In this document: positions 32,824 through 41,409 of the stretch, one piece after another | How positions within the stretch are numbered: the first letter of the stretch is position 1 | Layout of the letters: each line of letters begins with the position of its first letter | Assembly (NCBI GenBank): GCA_964432945.1 | Contig: CAYSPO010000008.1 | Span: 1 to 43,057 of the forward strand | Direction of reading: 5' to 3' | DNA: 43,057 nt | From: CAYSPO01 sp964432945 | GTDB taxonomy: Bacteria; Bacillota; Clostridia; Tissierellales; Peptoniphilaceae | Notes under the pieces: generated by a model | Told to the model about the DNA's origin: nothing | Databases searched by the model: none | Seen by the model: the letters and a program-made list of their open reading frames with translations, nothing else | Made by a program: the position numbers and the translations under genes

Positions 32824-33648
32824 ATGAATCAATTTAGAAATTTAATATACACTGAAACTCATGATTTAAGTATTTATGGTAAAATTTTCTTTATATTAAT
32901 TATTCTTTTAATATCGTCAATTCTACTACGAATAGTTAAAAAAATAATTTTTAGAAAATTCAAACTTAATAATAAAGTTGTACTAGCTAAAGTAAATACA
33001 ATTAGAAGAATAGCCTATAATATTATAAAGGTAGGAATAATATTTATCAGTGCAATGGCTATTTTAGAAATTTTAGGGATTAATACAAATTCCCTTATCG
33101 CAACAGCTGGAATTAGTGGATTAGCCATTGGTTTTGGAGCACAATATATTATAAGAGACTATATATCAGGTGTTATAATAATGGCTGAAGATCAATATCG
33201 TGTAGGAGAACTTGTGAGAATTTCTGGTGTTGAAGGATATGTAGAAGATGTTGGTCTTAGGTTAACAAAGCTTAGAGATGTTAACGGCGATTTACATATC
33301 ATACAAAATGGTAATATTACAGTTGTAACTAATCAATCTAGGGGACCGAAAAGGGTTTGGTCAGATATACCTGTAAGTAAAAAGATAGAGCCTGATAAAG
33401 TAGAAAATGCTTTGGTAAAGGCTTGTAATAGTATTAATAAAGAAATAAACGAAATTGTCGAACCAATTAGTTTTCATGGAATAACAAATATGACAGATTT
33501 TGATGCTGTTTATACACTTAAAGGAATGGTTGAACCGGGACACCAATGGTCTATTGAAAGAAAAGTTAGACAAAAGGCTATGGAAGAATTAAAAAATGCA
33601 GGTATAACTTCTACTTCATTAGTTATTGAAAATAAAGAGGAGGAATAA
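32824..33648 (+). CDS. Small-conductance mechanosensitive channel (MscS family)
   Basis: A 274-residue membrane protein with three hydrophobic segments in the first ~115 residues. The third, pore-lining helix is clear: ATAGISGLAIGFGAQYIIRD, with the Gly/Ala packing pattern of MscS TM3. It is followed by the beta domain phrase EDQYRVGELVRISGVEGYVEDVGLR, near-universal in the family. Such channels open under membrane tension to release solutes in osmotic downshock. An AAGGAG RBS precedes the ATG. The DUF951 gene follows 8 bases later, an arrangement frequently seen in Firmicutes (YkuT-like MscS next to a DUF951 gene). Confidence 0.92.
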   Translation: MNQFRNLIYTETHDLSIYGKIFFILIILLISSILLRIVKKIIFRKFKLNNKVVLAKVNTIRRIAYNIIKVGIIFISAMAILEILGINTNSLIATAGISGLAIGFGAQYIIRDYISGVIIMAEDQYRVGELVRISGVEGYVEDVGLRLTKLRDVNGDLHIIQNGNITVVTNQSRGPKRVWSDIPVSKKIEPDKVENALVKACNSINKEINEIVEPISFHGITNMTDFDAVYTLKGMVEPGHQWSIERKVRQKAMEELKNAGITSTSLVIENKEEE

Positions 33649-33656
33649 GAAAATTT

Positions 33657-33914
33657 ATGAAATATAGAGTCGGAGATATAGTTACCTTAAAAAAGGGGCA
33701 TCCATGTGGAGAAAACAAATGGGAAATTCTTAGAACTGGAGCAGATATAAAAATAAAGTGCTTAGGTTGTGACAGACAAGTTTGGATAAAGCGATTAGAT
33801 TTTAATAAAAAGTTAAGAAAAATAAAAGATGGGGATAAATTTATCAGTATTGTTCATTATGAACCGAAAGATATAGGTTTAGAGGAAGATACAGATAATA
33901 AATATGATTTGTAA
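33657..33914 (+). CDS. DUF951 family protein
   Basis: An 85-residue protein with the family pattern KYRVGDIVTLKKGHPCGENKW, then IKIKCLGCDRQVWI, and a charged C-terminal tail. The three Cys (CG..., and CxxC in KCLGC) and the small beta-barrel-like composition suggest a nucleic-acid-binding or zinc-ribbon-type fold, but the function of DUF951 is not known. It is translationally close to mscS (GGAGG before its ATG). Confidence 0.88.
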   Translation: MKYRVGDIVTLKKGHPCGENKWEILRTGADIKIKCLGCDRQVWIKRLDFNKKLRKIKDGDKFISIVHYEPKDIGLEEDTDNKYDL

Positions 33915-34017
33915 AAACCTTGTAAAAAATCGTTCGTAATTTGAGGTTTAAAACAGAAAGTATTATAATACTAGTTACTGTTAATTTAAAATTTAGCTAG
34001 TTAGAAAGGAGCATCCT

Positions 34018-37000
34018 ATGCTTAAACACTTAGGTCTAGATGTTGGGTCTACAACTGTTAAACTTGTGGTTTTATCTGAAAACTTAGAAATTTTGCATTC
34101 AGTTTACAAAAGACACAAGTCAGATGTGATTGAAACAGTTAAGGAAGTCTTATCGGATGCATATAAAATATTTAAAAATGATCATATTACTATAAATGTA
34201 ACAGGTTCTGGAGGACTTTTTGTTGAAGAAAATCTTGGAATAGAATTTGTTCAAGAAGTTGTTGCCAGCACTAAGGCAATTAGAACTTTTATACCTGATA
34301 CTGATGTTGTTATAGAGTTAGGCGGAGAAGATGCAAAAATAACCTATCTTAGAGGTAGCGTTGAACAAAGAATGAACTCTATCTGTGCAGGTGGGACAGG
34401 AGCTTTTATTGACCAAATGTCTAGCCTTATGGAGATGGATGCTGAAGAGCTTAATAATAAGGCTAAAAACCATGTAAAGATTTATTCGATTGCTTCACGA
34501 TGTGGAGTTTTCGCAAAAACTGATATTCAAGCCTTAATGAATCAAGGAGCATCAAAGGAAGATTTATCTGCCTCTGTTCTTCAATCAGTTGTAAATCAAA
34601 CCATTTCAAATTTAGCTCAAGGAAGACCAATTGAGGGGAACATAGCTTTTCTAGGAGGACCTCTTCATTTTTTAAGTGAATTAAGATTAAGATTTATGGA
34701 GACATTAGGATCATCAAATGAATATATTTATCCTGAAAATTCTCAACTTTATGTAGCAATCGGTGCTGCTTTAGAATCTAGAGAATCTAAGGCTATGACT
34801 TTTAAAGAACTTTATGAAAGGCTAGATAATAAAGTTATAGTTGAAAGAGAAAAATCTTCTTTAGAGCCTCTTTTTAATTCTGAAGAAGAGATTATAGAAT
34901 TTAAAGATTCTCATTCCAATGATGTTGATAGGGTAGATTTATCCACATATAAAGGTAAGTGTTATTTAGGAGTTGATGCTGGTTCAACTACTTCTAAGGT
35001 GGTTTTATTAGATGAGGACGCTAATATTCTTTATGAACACTATGCAAATAATTTAGGAAAACCTATGGATTTAATGGTAGAAGTTTTAAAGGATATATAT
35101 AGCAAATTACCAGAAGAAGCTATTATAGCAAGCTCTGGAATTACTGGATATGGTGAAGACTTCTTGAAAGCTGGTCTAAAAATAGATTACGGAGAAGTTG
35201 AAACTATTGCACATTATAGGGCAGCTAAACACTTTAGACCGGATGTTGATTTCATTATCGATATTGGTGGACAAGATATGAAAGCTATGAAAATTAGCGA
35301 TGATAGAATAGAATCTATTCAATTAAACGAAGCTTGTTCCTCAGGCTGTGGTTCTTTTATAGAAACTTTTGCTTCGTCATTGGGTATGGGAATTGAGGAA
35401 TTCCACGAGGCAGCTCTTAGGTCTAAAAATCCGGTTGATTTAGGATCTAGGTGTACAGTCTTTATGAACTCTAAAGTAAAACAAGCTCAAAAAGAAGGCG
35501 CAACTGTTGAAGATATCGCTGCTGGATTATGCTATTCAGTAATTAGAAATGCTATACAAAAAGTAATTAAACTCAGGGATCCAAAAGACTTAGGCGAAAA
35601 TATAGTTGTTCAAGGAGGAACTTTTCTTGGAGATGGAATACTCAGAGCTTTTGAAAAAGTTTCTCATAGAGTTGCAACTAGGCCATCTATTGCAGGGCTT
35701 ATGGGTGCTTATGGAATGGCTTTAATTGCTAGAGAAAAATCTACTGGTATAAGTACAATTCTAGAAGCTGAAGAACTTGAAAATTTCTCTTATAGTCAAA
35801 CCAATGCTCATTGTAGGCTTTGTACAAATAATTGTGGGCTTACTATTAATAAATTTCCTGATGGAACTAGGTTTATAACTGGTAATAGATGTGAAAAAGG
35901 TGCAGGAATAAAAAGAGAAACTGGAGAACTTCCTAATATATACAAATATAAGTATGAAAAACTATTTTCTTATGAGCCTTTGAGCGATGAGGAAGCTAAA
36001 AGAGGAACTGTGGGTTTACCAAGGGTATTAAATATGTATGAAAACTATCCTTTCTGGTATAGATTTTTTACAGATCTTGGTTTTAAAACAGTCATTTCAA
36101 ATGAAAGCAATAGAAAAGTTTATGAAAGAGGAATGGAGCATATTCCTAGTGAAACAGCTTGTTACCCAGCAAAAATTTCCCATGGACATATAGAAGACTT
36201 AGTTGAAAAACAAGTTGATATGATTTTCTATCCATCAGTTTTTTATGAAGAGAAAGAACATAAGTCTGCTCAAAATCATTTGAATTGTCCAGTAGTTGCA
36301 GGATATCCAGATGTTATTAGAAACAATTCTGATAATATAAAAGAAGCTGGCATAATCTATTTGAACCCTTTTATCTCTTTTGATAATCATAAAAAAATTA
36401 AAAAAAGACTGTATGATACATTAAAAGAATACTATGACGTAAGTAAAAGAGAGGTAGATAAGGCAGTAGAAAAGGCTTATAAAGAGCTTTATGATTATAG
36501 AGAAGATATAGCTCAAGAAGGAAGAAGGATATTAAACTATATTGATGAAAACTCTTTAAGAGGTATTGTACTTGCAGGCAGACCTTATCATGTGGATCCA
36601 GAAATTAATCATGGTATACCTGAATTAATAACATCTTTAGGTTTTGCTGTTCTTTCAGAAGATGCTTTGGCTTATGAATTTGATGAGGTAGATAAATTAA
36701 GGGTGTTAGACCAATGGGTTTATCATACTAGACTTTATAGGGCTGCAGATTTTGTTGGAAAAAGTAAAAATTTAGATATGATTCAATTAAATTCTTTTGG
36801 CTGTGGTCTAGATGCAGTTACAACTGACCAAGTTAATGAAATATTAATGGGGCACGGAAAAATATATACCGTTCTTAAAATAGATGAAGTTTCTAATCTT
36901 GGAGCATCTAAGATAAGGATTAGATCACTGGCGCAAGCTATTGAAGGAGGAGGCGAGCCTCTTCCTAAAGATACAAGAGTAAAAGAAATTGAATTTACTA

Positions 37001-38277
37001 ATCAAATGGCAAAAGATTATACAATACTTTGTCCGCAAATGTTGGATATTCATTTTGATATTCTTGTTGATATTCTAAGAACAGAAGGAATTAACATAGA
37101 AATTCTACCAGATGTTGATTCTCAGACTATTGATCAAGGATTAAAATATGTAAACAATGATGCTTGCTATCCATCTATTACAGTAGTTGGTCAAATGATG
37201 AAAGCTGTAAATTCTGGTAAATACGATACTAATAAAATTGCCCTTCTTATGACCCAAACTGGTGGGGCATGTAGAGCTTCAAACTATGTAGGTTTTATTA
37301 GAAAAGCTCTTAGTGATGCTGGTGAGTCCCAGATACCAGTAATAGCACTTTCAGCCCAAGGTATTGAAAACCATTCAGGTTTTAAATTAAGTCCAAAAGT
37401 TTTATATAAGGCAGCTTACGCAGTCCTTTATGGAGATCTTCTAATGAGACTTTCAAATGCAACTAGGCCTTATGAAGTTATAAAAGGATCAACAGACTTA
37501 CTTGCTAAAAATTGGGTAGAAAAAATAAATACTCAATTTAATCCAAAGCCTAGCTTTAAAAAATACAAGAAAATGGTTAATGAAATTGTAAGGGATTTTG
37601 ATAATTTAGAAGTTGATTTAGTGGAAAAACCAAAGGTAGGAATAGTTGGAGAAATACTTGTTAAATATTTACCTGAAGCAAATAATCATTTACAAAGAAC
37701 GTTAGAAGAAGAAGGTGCAGAGGTGATAATCTCTGATTTAGTAGATTTTCTTCATTATTGTTTAAGAAATGCTGTTCATAAAAATGAACTTTACGGAAAA
37801 TCATCTATAACTGCTTTGGGTGGTAACGTTGCTGTTAATATAATAGAAATGTTTAGAAAACCTATAAATATTGCTTTAGAAGGCACAAGATTTCCAAAAT
37901 TAAATGATATAAAAGAAATTGAGGAAAATGCTAAAGAATTTGTCTCTTTAGGCAATCAATATGGAGAAGGCTGGCTTTTAACTGGAGAAATGGTTGAACT
38001 AATAGAATCAGGTGCTCCTAATATAGTGTGTACTCAACCCTTTGGCTGCCTGCCAAATCATATTACAGGTAAGGGTGTTACAAAATCTATGAGAGAAAAA
38101 TATCCTCAAGCCAATATAGTTGCCATTGATTACGACCCAGGGGCAAGTGAAGTAAACCAAATCAATAGGATAAAGTTGATGATGTCCACTGCTAAGGAAA
38201 ATCTAAAAAAAGAAAAAGACGGCTATTTTGAAAAAAATAAAGAAACTAAAGAAATGATAGAAACAAAACACGCATAG
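34018..38277 (+). CDS. Acyl-CoA dehydratase activase-type protein (BcrAD/BadFG ATPase repeats, DUF2229, HgdB-like C-terminus)
   Basis: A 1419-residue cytoplasmic protein. Two ASKHA-type ATPase domains are seen: GLDVGSTTVKLVVL at the start with SICAGGTGAF, and a second beginning about residue 320 with GVDAGSTTSKVVLL and ACSSGCGSF. Each has Cys residues fitting a bridging iron-sulfur cluster, as in the activator of 2-hydroxyglutaryl-CoA dehydratase. A Cys-rich motif (CRLCTNNCGL ... NRCEKGAG, about residue 600) leads to a DUF2229-type part, then a 2-hydroxyacyl-CoA dehydratase-like C-terminus. Such fused proteins of ~1400 residues are common in anaerobic Clostridia; their precise role is unresolved. 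AAAGGAG precedes the ATG. No separate dehydratase subunit genes are adjacent. The promoter has a palindromic AGTATTATAATACT at 33959-33972. Confidence 0.88.
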   Translation: MLKHLGLDVGSTTVKLVVLSENLEILHSVYKRHKSDVIETVKEVLSDAYKIFKNDHITINVTGSGGLFVEENLGIEFVQEVVASTKAIRTFIPDTDVVIELGGEDAKITYLRGSVEQRMNSICAGGTGAFIDQMSSLMEMDAEELNNKAKNHVKIYSIASRCGVFAKTDIQALMNQGASKEDLSASVLQSVVNQTISNLAQGRPIEGNIAFLGGPLHFLSELRLRFMETLGSSNEYIYPENSQLYVAIGAALESRESKAMTFKELYERLDNKVIVEREKSSLEPLFNSEEEIIEFKDSHSNDVDRVDLSTYKGKCYLGVDAGSTTSKVVLLDEDANILYEHYANNLGKPMDLMVEVLKDIYSKLPEEAIIASSGITGYGEDFLKAGLKIDYGEVETIAHYRAAKHFRPDVDFIIDIGGQDMKAMKISDDRIESIQLNEACSSGCGSFIETFASSLGMGIEEFHEAALRSKNPVDLGSRCTVFMNSKVKQAQKEGATVEDIAAGLCYSVIRNAIQKVIKLRDPKDLGENIVVQGGTFLGDGILRAFEKVSHRVATRPSIAGLMGAYGMALIAREKSTGISTILEAEELENFSYSQTNAHCRLCTNNCGLTINKFPDGTRFITGNRCEKGAGIKRETGELPNIYKYKYEKLFSYEPLSDEEAKRGTVGLPRVLNMYENYPFWYRFFTDLGFKTVISNESNRKVYERGMEHIPSETACYPAKISHGHIEDLVEKQVDMIFYPSVFYEEKEHKSAQNHLNCPVVAGYPDVIRNNSDNIKEAGIIYLNPFISFDNHKKIKKRLYDTLKEYYDVSKREVDKAVEKAYKELYDYREDIAQEGRRILNYIDENSLRGIVLAGRPYHVDPEINHGIPELITSLGFAVLSEDALAYEFDEVDKLRVLDQWVYHTRLYRAADFVGKSKNLDMIQLNSFGCGLDAVTTDQVNEILMGHGKIYTVLKIDEVSNLGASKIRIRSLAQAIEGGGEPLPKDTRVKEIEFTNQMAKDYTILCPQMLDIHFDILVDILRTEGINIEILPDVDSQTIDQGLKYVNNDACYPSITVVGQMMKAVNSGKYDTNKIALLMTQTGGACRASNYVGFIRKALSDAGESQIPVIALSAQGIENHSGFKLSPKVLYKAAYAVLYGDLLMRLSNATRPYEVIKGSTDLLAKNWVEKINTQFNPKPSFKKYKKMVNEIVRDFDNLEVDLVEKPKVGIVGEILVKYLPEANNHLQRTLEEEGAEVIISDLVDFLHYCLRNAVHKNELYGKSSITALGGNVAVNIIEMFRKPINIALEGTRFPKLNDIKEIEENAKEFVSLGNQYGEGWLLTGEMVELIESGAPNIVCTQPFGCLPNHITGKGVTKSMREKYPQANIVAIDYDPGASEVNQINRIKLMMSTAKENLKKEKDGYFEKNKETKEMIETKHA

Positions 38278-38280
38278 ATA

Positions 38281-38326
38281 AAACCTAGGTAAGACAAAAT
38301 TATTCTTGCCTAGGTTTTTGTTTTTT
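38281..38326 (+). terminator. Terminator after the activase gene
   Basis: AAACCTAGGTAAGA (38281-38294) pairs with TCTTGCCTAGGTTT (38303-38316, one wobble) and is followed by T runs. Confidence 0.85.
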
Positions 38327-38466
38327 AGAATAATATTTACATATAAATATAAAATATAATCATAAAATTGTTAAACGCTAATATTGACGGGTTAAAGTTT
38401 TGTTTTAGCAACAAAAGGGAAGTTAATATGTTATAATATTAGCAGTGAATTTAAGGGAGGCAAGAG

Positions 38467-39393
38467 ATGAAAAAATTTCTCATAACTCTGCTAGTGGCCA
38501 TAATAGTTTTTTCTGGGGCCTACATATTTTTTGAAACTTATTTAGATGGTCTTGAAGCAAAAAGTTTTAAGGAAGATATTGATGGGGTTGAACTAGGAGA
38601 AGGAAATAAAATAGAACAGATTGTTGACGATGAGTTACTTTTCTTATTTGCTGGTGTTGATGCCCTACAAGAAGACGGATCTGGGGTTAGAACTGATACA
38701 CTTATGTTAATGAAGGTTGATACAAGCACAGGTAAAATTTCTATTGTTTCAATACCAAGAGATACACAGGTTCTTGTAAGAGATAATTATGATAAAATTA
38801 ACCATGCTCATGCTTATGGTGGAATAGCTCTTACTCTTAAAACTATAAGAGATTGGTTAGGTATAGATCTTGACTATTATGTTAAACTTGATTTTGCAGC
38901 AGTAGAAGAAATAGTAGACGCAATGGGTGGTGTTTATGTAGATGTACCATTCCCAATTGTCCACGAAAGATTTGATATTGATATAAAAGAAGGAAGACAG
39001 CTTTTAGATGGCCATGAGGCTCTTTATTATGCTAGATATAGAGAAGGTTATGAAAATGGCGATATAGGAAGGGTACAAGCCCAACAAAAATTAATGATTG
39101 AAATAATTCAGCAAGCGCTTTCAGTTGAAAATGCTCCAAAATTAGGATCATTTATCAAGACCTATATGAATAGGGTAGATACTAATATTCCATTAAAGAA
39201 GGTAGTAGAGCTTATTCCTATAGCTGGAAAAATGGATACTGAGCATATTGATACTTATACTATACCTGGTGAAGCAGGGTATGAGGGAGATATATCTTAT
39301 TACTTTTATTATGAAGATGCTACACAAACACTAGTTGATGAACTATTGTATGATTATAAATTGGATAATGATATTAACGAATCTATGGAGTAG
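38467..39393 (+). CDS. LytR-CpsA-Psr (LCP) family cell wall polymer ligase
   Basis: A 308-residue protein with an N-terminal membrane anchor (about 4-24) and an extracellular LCP domain. Typical residues are RTDTLMLMKVD, then SIPRDTQVLV, INHAHAYGG and YARYREGYENGDIGRVQAQQ, in which the Arg and Asp residues bind the pyrophosphate of polyprenyl donors. LCP enzymes attach teichoic acids or capsular polymers to peptidoglycan. A TATAAT (38432-38437) lies upstream, with a small hairpin (TTTTGTT/AACAAAA, about 38398-38416) where the -35 would be. fni follows 8 bases after the stop, so they probably form an operon. Confidence 0.9.
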   Translation: MKKFLITLLVAIIVFSGAYIFFETYLDGLEAKSFKEDIDGVELGEGNKIEQIVDDELLFLFAGVDALQEDGSGVRTDTLMLMKVDTSTGKISIVSIPRDTQVLVRDNYDKINHAHAYGGIALTLKTIRDWLGIDLDYYVKLDFAAVEEIVDAMGGVYVDVPFPIVHERFDIDIKEGRQLLDGHEALYYARYREGYENGDIGRVQAQQKLMIEIIQQALSVENAPKLGSFIKTYMNRVDTNIPLKKVVELIPIAGKMDTEHIDTYTIPGEAGYEGDISYYFYYEDATQTLVDELLYDYKLDNDINESME

Positions 39394-39401
39394 GAGAACT
39401 T

Positions 39402-40415
39402 ATGAGATCGATAAGAAAGATAGAGCATATAGAAAACTACTTAAAAACAGAATATGTGGGAGATACTTTATTCTCTGATGTTTTTATTCAGCATAATGCC
39501 CTACCAAATTTAGACATGGATGATATTTCAACAAAAACCGATTTTCTAGGTAAAACACTAGATTTCCCGTTGATGATTAACTCAATGACGGGAGGAGCAG
39601 AGATATCTTATGGGATTAATTCAGATCTTGGAGAATTAAGTAAAGAGTTTAATATAGCAATAGCTACCGGTTCTGAAAAAGTGGCTTTGGAAAAAAATGA
39701 AACAGCTAATAGTTTTGAAGTGGTAAGAGAAAAAAATCCTGATGGAGTTGTTATTAGTAACTTAAATGCCAATGAGAGCTTAGAAGAAGCTCAAAACGCA
39801 GTAGATTTAATTAATGCAGATGCACTCCAGCTTCACTTAAATCCAGCTCAAGAACTTGCTATGGAGGGTGGAGATAGAAATTTCAAAGGAACTTTAGATA
39901 ATATCGGCTACATTGTTGAAAAGTTGAGTGTACCTGTAATTGTTAAAGAAGTTGGCTTTGGAATATCAAGAAGTAATGCAGAAGATCTTTATAAGGCTGG
40001 AGTTAGATATATTGATATCGCAGGAGCTGGGGGAACGAATTTCTTAGAGATTGAAGATCTTAGAGGTATGGATACAGATTATACCGATCTATATGAATGG
40101 GGAAGCCCAACAGCTTATGTTTTAGAGACATATAGAGGACTACCTGATGATTTAACCATAATAGCTTCCGGTGGTATTAAAACTAGCTTAGACTTAGCTA
40201 AAGCTTTGGTAATGGGGGCAGATATAGTTGCAATAAGTGGAGAAATACTAAATTACCTTCTTCATGGAAGTAAAGATTATGCATCAGATTACATTGAAAA
40301 ATTAATTTATAAAGTAAAAATTATTATGCTTCTTTTAGGAGCTAAAGATATTGATGATTTACATGAAGTAAATTATAGAGTTACAGGAAGACTAAGAGAG
40401 CTTCTTGGGAGATAG
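39402..40415 (+). CDS. fni: Type 2 isopentenyl-diphosphate delta-isomerase
   Basis: A 337-residue FMN-dependent TIM-barrel enzyme: PLMINSMTGGAEISYGIN at the flavin-binding strand, then ATGSEKVAL, QLHLNPAQE and a phosphate-binding region IASGGIKTSLDLAKALVMGAD. It interconverts isopentenyl diphosphate and dimethylallyl diphosphate, feeding undecaprenyl phosphate synthesis. That links it loosely with the LCP gene before it, which uses polyprenyl-linked donors. The RBS TAGGAGA precedes the ATG. The length matches the family. The start MRSIRKIEHIENYLK is also typical. Confidence 0.93.
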   Translation: MRSIRKIEHIENYLKTEYVGDTLFSDVFIQHNALPNLDMDDISTKTDFLGKTLDFPLMINSMTGGAEISYGINSDLGELSKEFNIAIATGSEKVALEKNETANSFEVVREKNPDGVVISNLNANESLEEAQNAVDLINADALQLHLNPAQELAMEGGDRNFKGTLDNIGYIVEKLSVPVIVKEVGFGISRSNAEDLYKAGVRYIDIAGAGGTNFLEIEDLRGMDTDYTDLYEWGSPTAYVLETYRGLPDDLTIIASGGIKTSLDLAKALVMGADIVAISGEILNYLLHGSKDYASDYIEKLIYKVKIIMLLLGAKDIDDLHEVNYRVTGRLRELLGR

Positions 40416-40424
40416 TGAAAATAG

Positions 40425-40456
40425 AAAAGAACCTAAAATATTTAGGTTCTTTTTTA
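40425..40456 (+). terminator. Terminator after fni
   Basis: AAAAGAACCTAAA (40425-40437), loop ATA, and the complementary arm (40441-40453), followed by more T. Symmetrical and strong. Confidence 0.9.
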
Positions 40457-40712
40457 TTTTATCTTTTTAAGCTATTCTTATCTTGAAAGTTTATAATTTA
40501 TCTTTTATTATGTTAGACTTATTGAAAGATTAAATATGATATGAACAAGGTGAAAGAAATAGTAAGTTAGTAAAAGTTATAAAAATAAAAAGTTATACAA
40601 TAAAATATAAAAAAATGTGGATAACTATCCTATGTTTTTAGGAGAAGTAATCTTTTAAAGGTTTATTTTATGGTATAATTTAAAAAATTCTACATACAAA
40701 AGAGGTAAGATT

Positions 40713-41066
40713 ATGTCAGATACAAACAAATTTCCTAATGATAATAGGACGAGAATTTTCAAAAGACCTAGTGATGAAGAAATTTTAGAATATCAAATGC
40801 AAGATGATATAAGAAAAGAATCTGAACTAGAATATAAACGAAGACAAGCTTTAGAAGATTTAGAAAATGAGAGAATAAAGAAAAATAAAATTAAAAATAA
40901 AAAAGAGAAAAAAATAATATATAAAGAAGTTCCAGTAGACTATTATGAGGAAGAAGTTACTCAGAAAAAAAGTAAAAATGGATGCTGTTTTGGCTGCTTT
41001 TTAATACTTGTAGCTATAGCTTCGTTCTTATTAGCTGGATATGTGGTATTTAGAGGAATTTTATAA
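40713..41066 (+). CDS. Small C-terminally anchored membrane protein of unknown function
   Basis: A 117-residue protein. The first ~85 residues are highly charged and likely helical (EILEYQMQDDIRKESELEYKRRQ), probably a coiled coil in the cytoplasm. Then comes a Cys-rich junction, NGCCFGCF, followed by a single membrane helix (LILVAIASFLLAGYVVF). No signal peptide precedes the charged part, so it should be tail-anchored. AGAGGT precedes the ATG and TATAAT is at about 40675. The Cys cluster at the membrane face could be acylated or bind metal. I know no family for it. Confidence 0.65.
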   Translation: MSDTNKFPNDNRTRIFKRPSDEEILEYQMQDDIRKESELEYKRRQALEDLENERIKKNKIKNKKEKKIIYKEVPVDYYEEEVTQKKSKNGCCFGCFLILVAIASFLLAGYVVFRGIL

Positions 41067-41409
41067 AATTGTTGTTAAGTTAAGTTAATATCTGACCTTT
41101 ACTTTTAGATATTATTAGAAATTAATATTGATTATCCCAAAAGGAACAAGCTTTTTGGTTGTTGCAAAGATTACAAAAAAGTAACAATATTTGGATTTTT
41201 ATTAAAAGACAGACGTTTTATTTAATAAAACGTCTTATTTAATTGACTAAAAAAACTTAAACAAGTAAGATAGATTCTGTCAGAAGAATTGTAACTTATT
41301 TGTAACCTTTACATTTAAGTTTGATTACTTCTTTAAGAAATATTTTGGGAGGAATATTTCTTTATAAATAAAGAAATTAGGCTTATTTATAGCCAAAACA
41401 GGAGGAACT
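41067..41409 (+). promoter_or_regulatory. Regulatory region of the CWB2-NlpC/P60 gene, with WalR-like boxes and hairpins
   Basis: A gene-free stretch of 343 bases with several elements. A terminator-type hairpin has AGACGTTTTA (41211-41220) with TAAAACGTCT (41226-41235). TGTAAC-N5-TGTAAC (41290-41306) matches the WalR/YycF consensus TGTWAH-N5-TGTWAH exactly, and a reverse-strand match (TGTTAC-N5-TGTAAT) lies at 41170-41186. Two leader hairpins follow: AAGAAATATT/AATATTTCTT (41335-41362) with GGGAGG in its loop, and TATAAATAA/TTATTTATA (41363-41391). The real RBS, AGGAGG, comes after them. No good -10/-35 pair is evident, fitting an activated promoter. Confidence 0.5.

Noticed and set aside
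33910..33926. TGTAAA-N5-TGTAAA, a WalR-consensus match before the activase gene
   Set aside because: About one such degenerate match is expected by chance in this window, the site is far from the likely -10, and the gene has no wall function.
40616..40624. Exact DnaA-box consensus TTATCCACA (minus strand) in AT-rich DNA, considered as an origin
   Set aside because: It is a single box with no dnaA/dnaN nearby. The same 9-mer also occurs inside coding DNA (about 8441 and 34938), as expected by chance.
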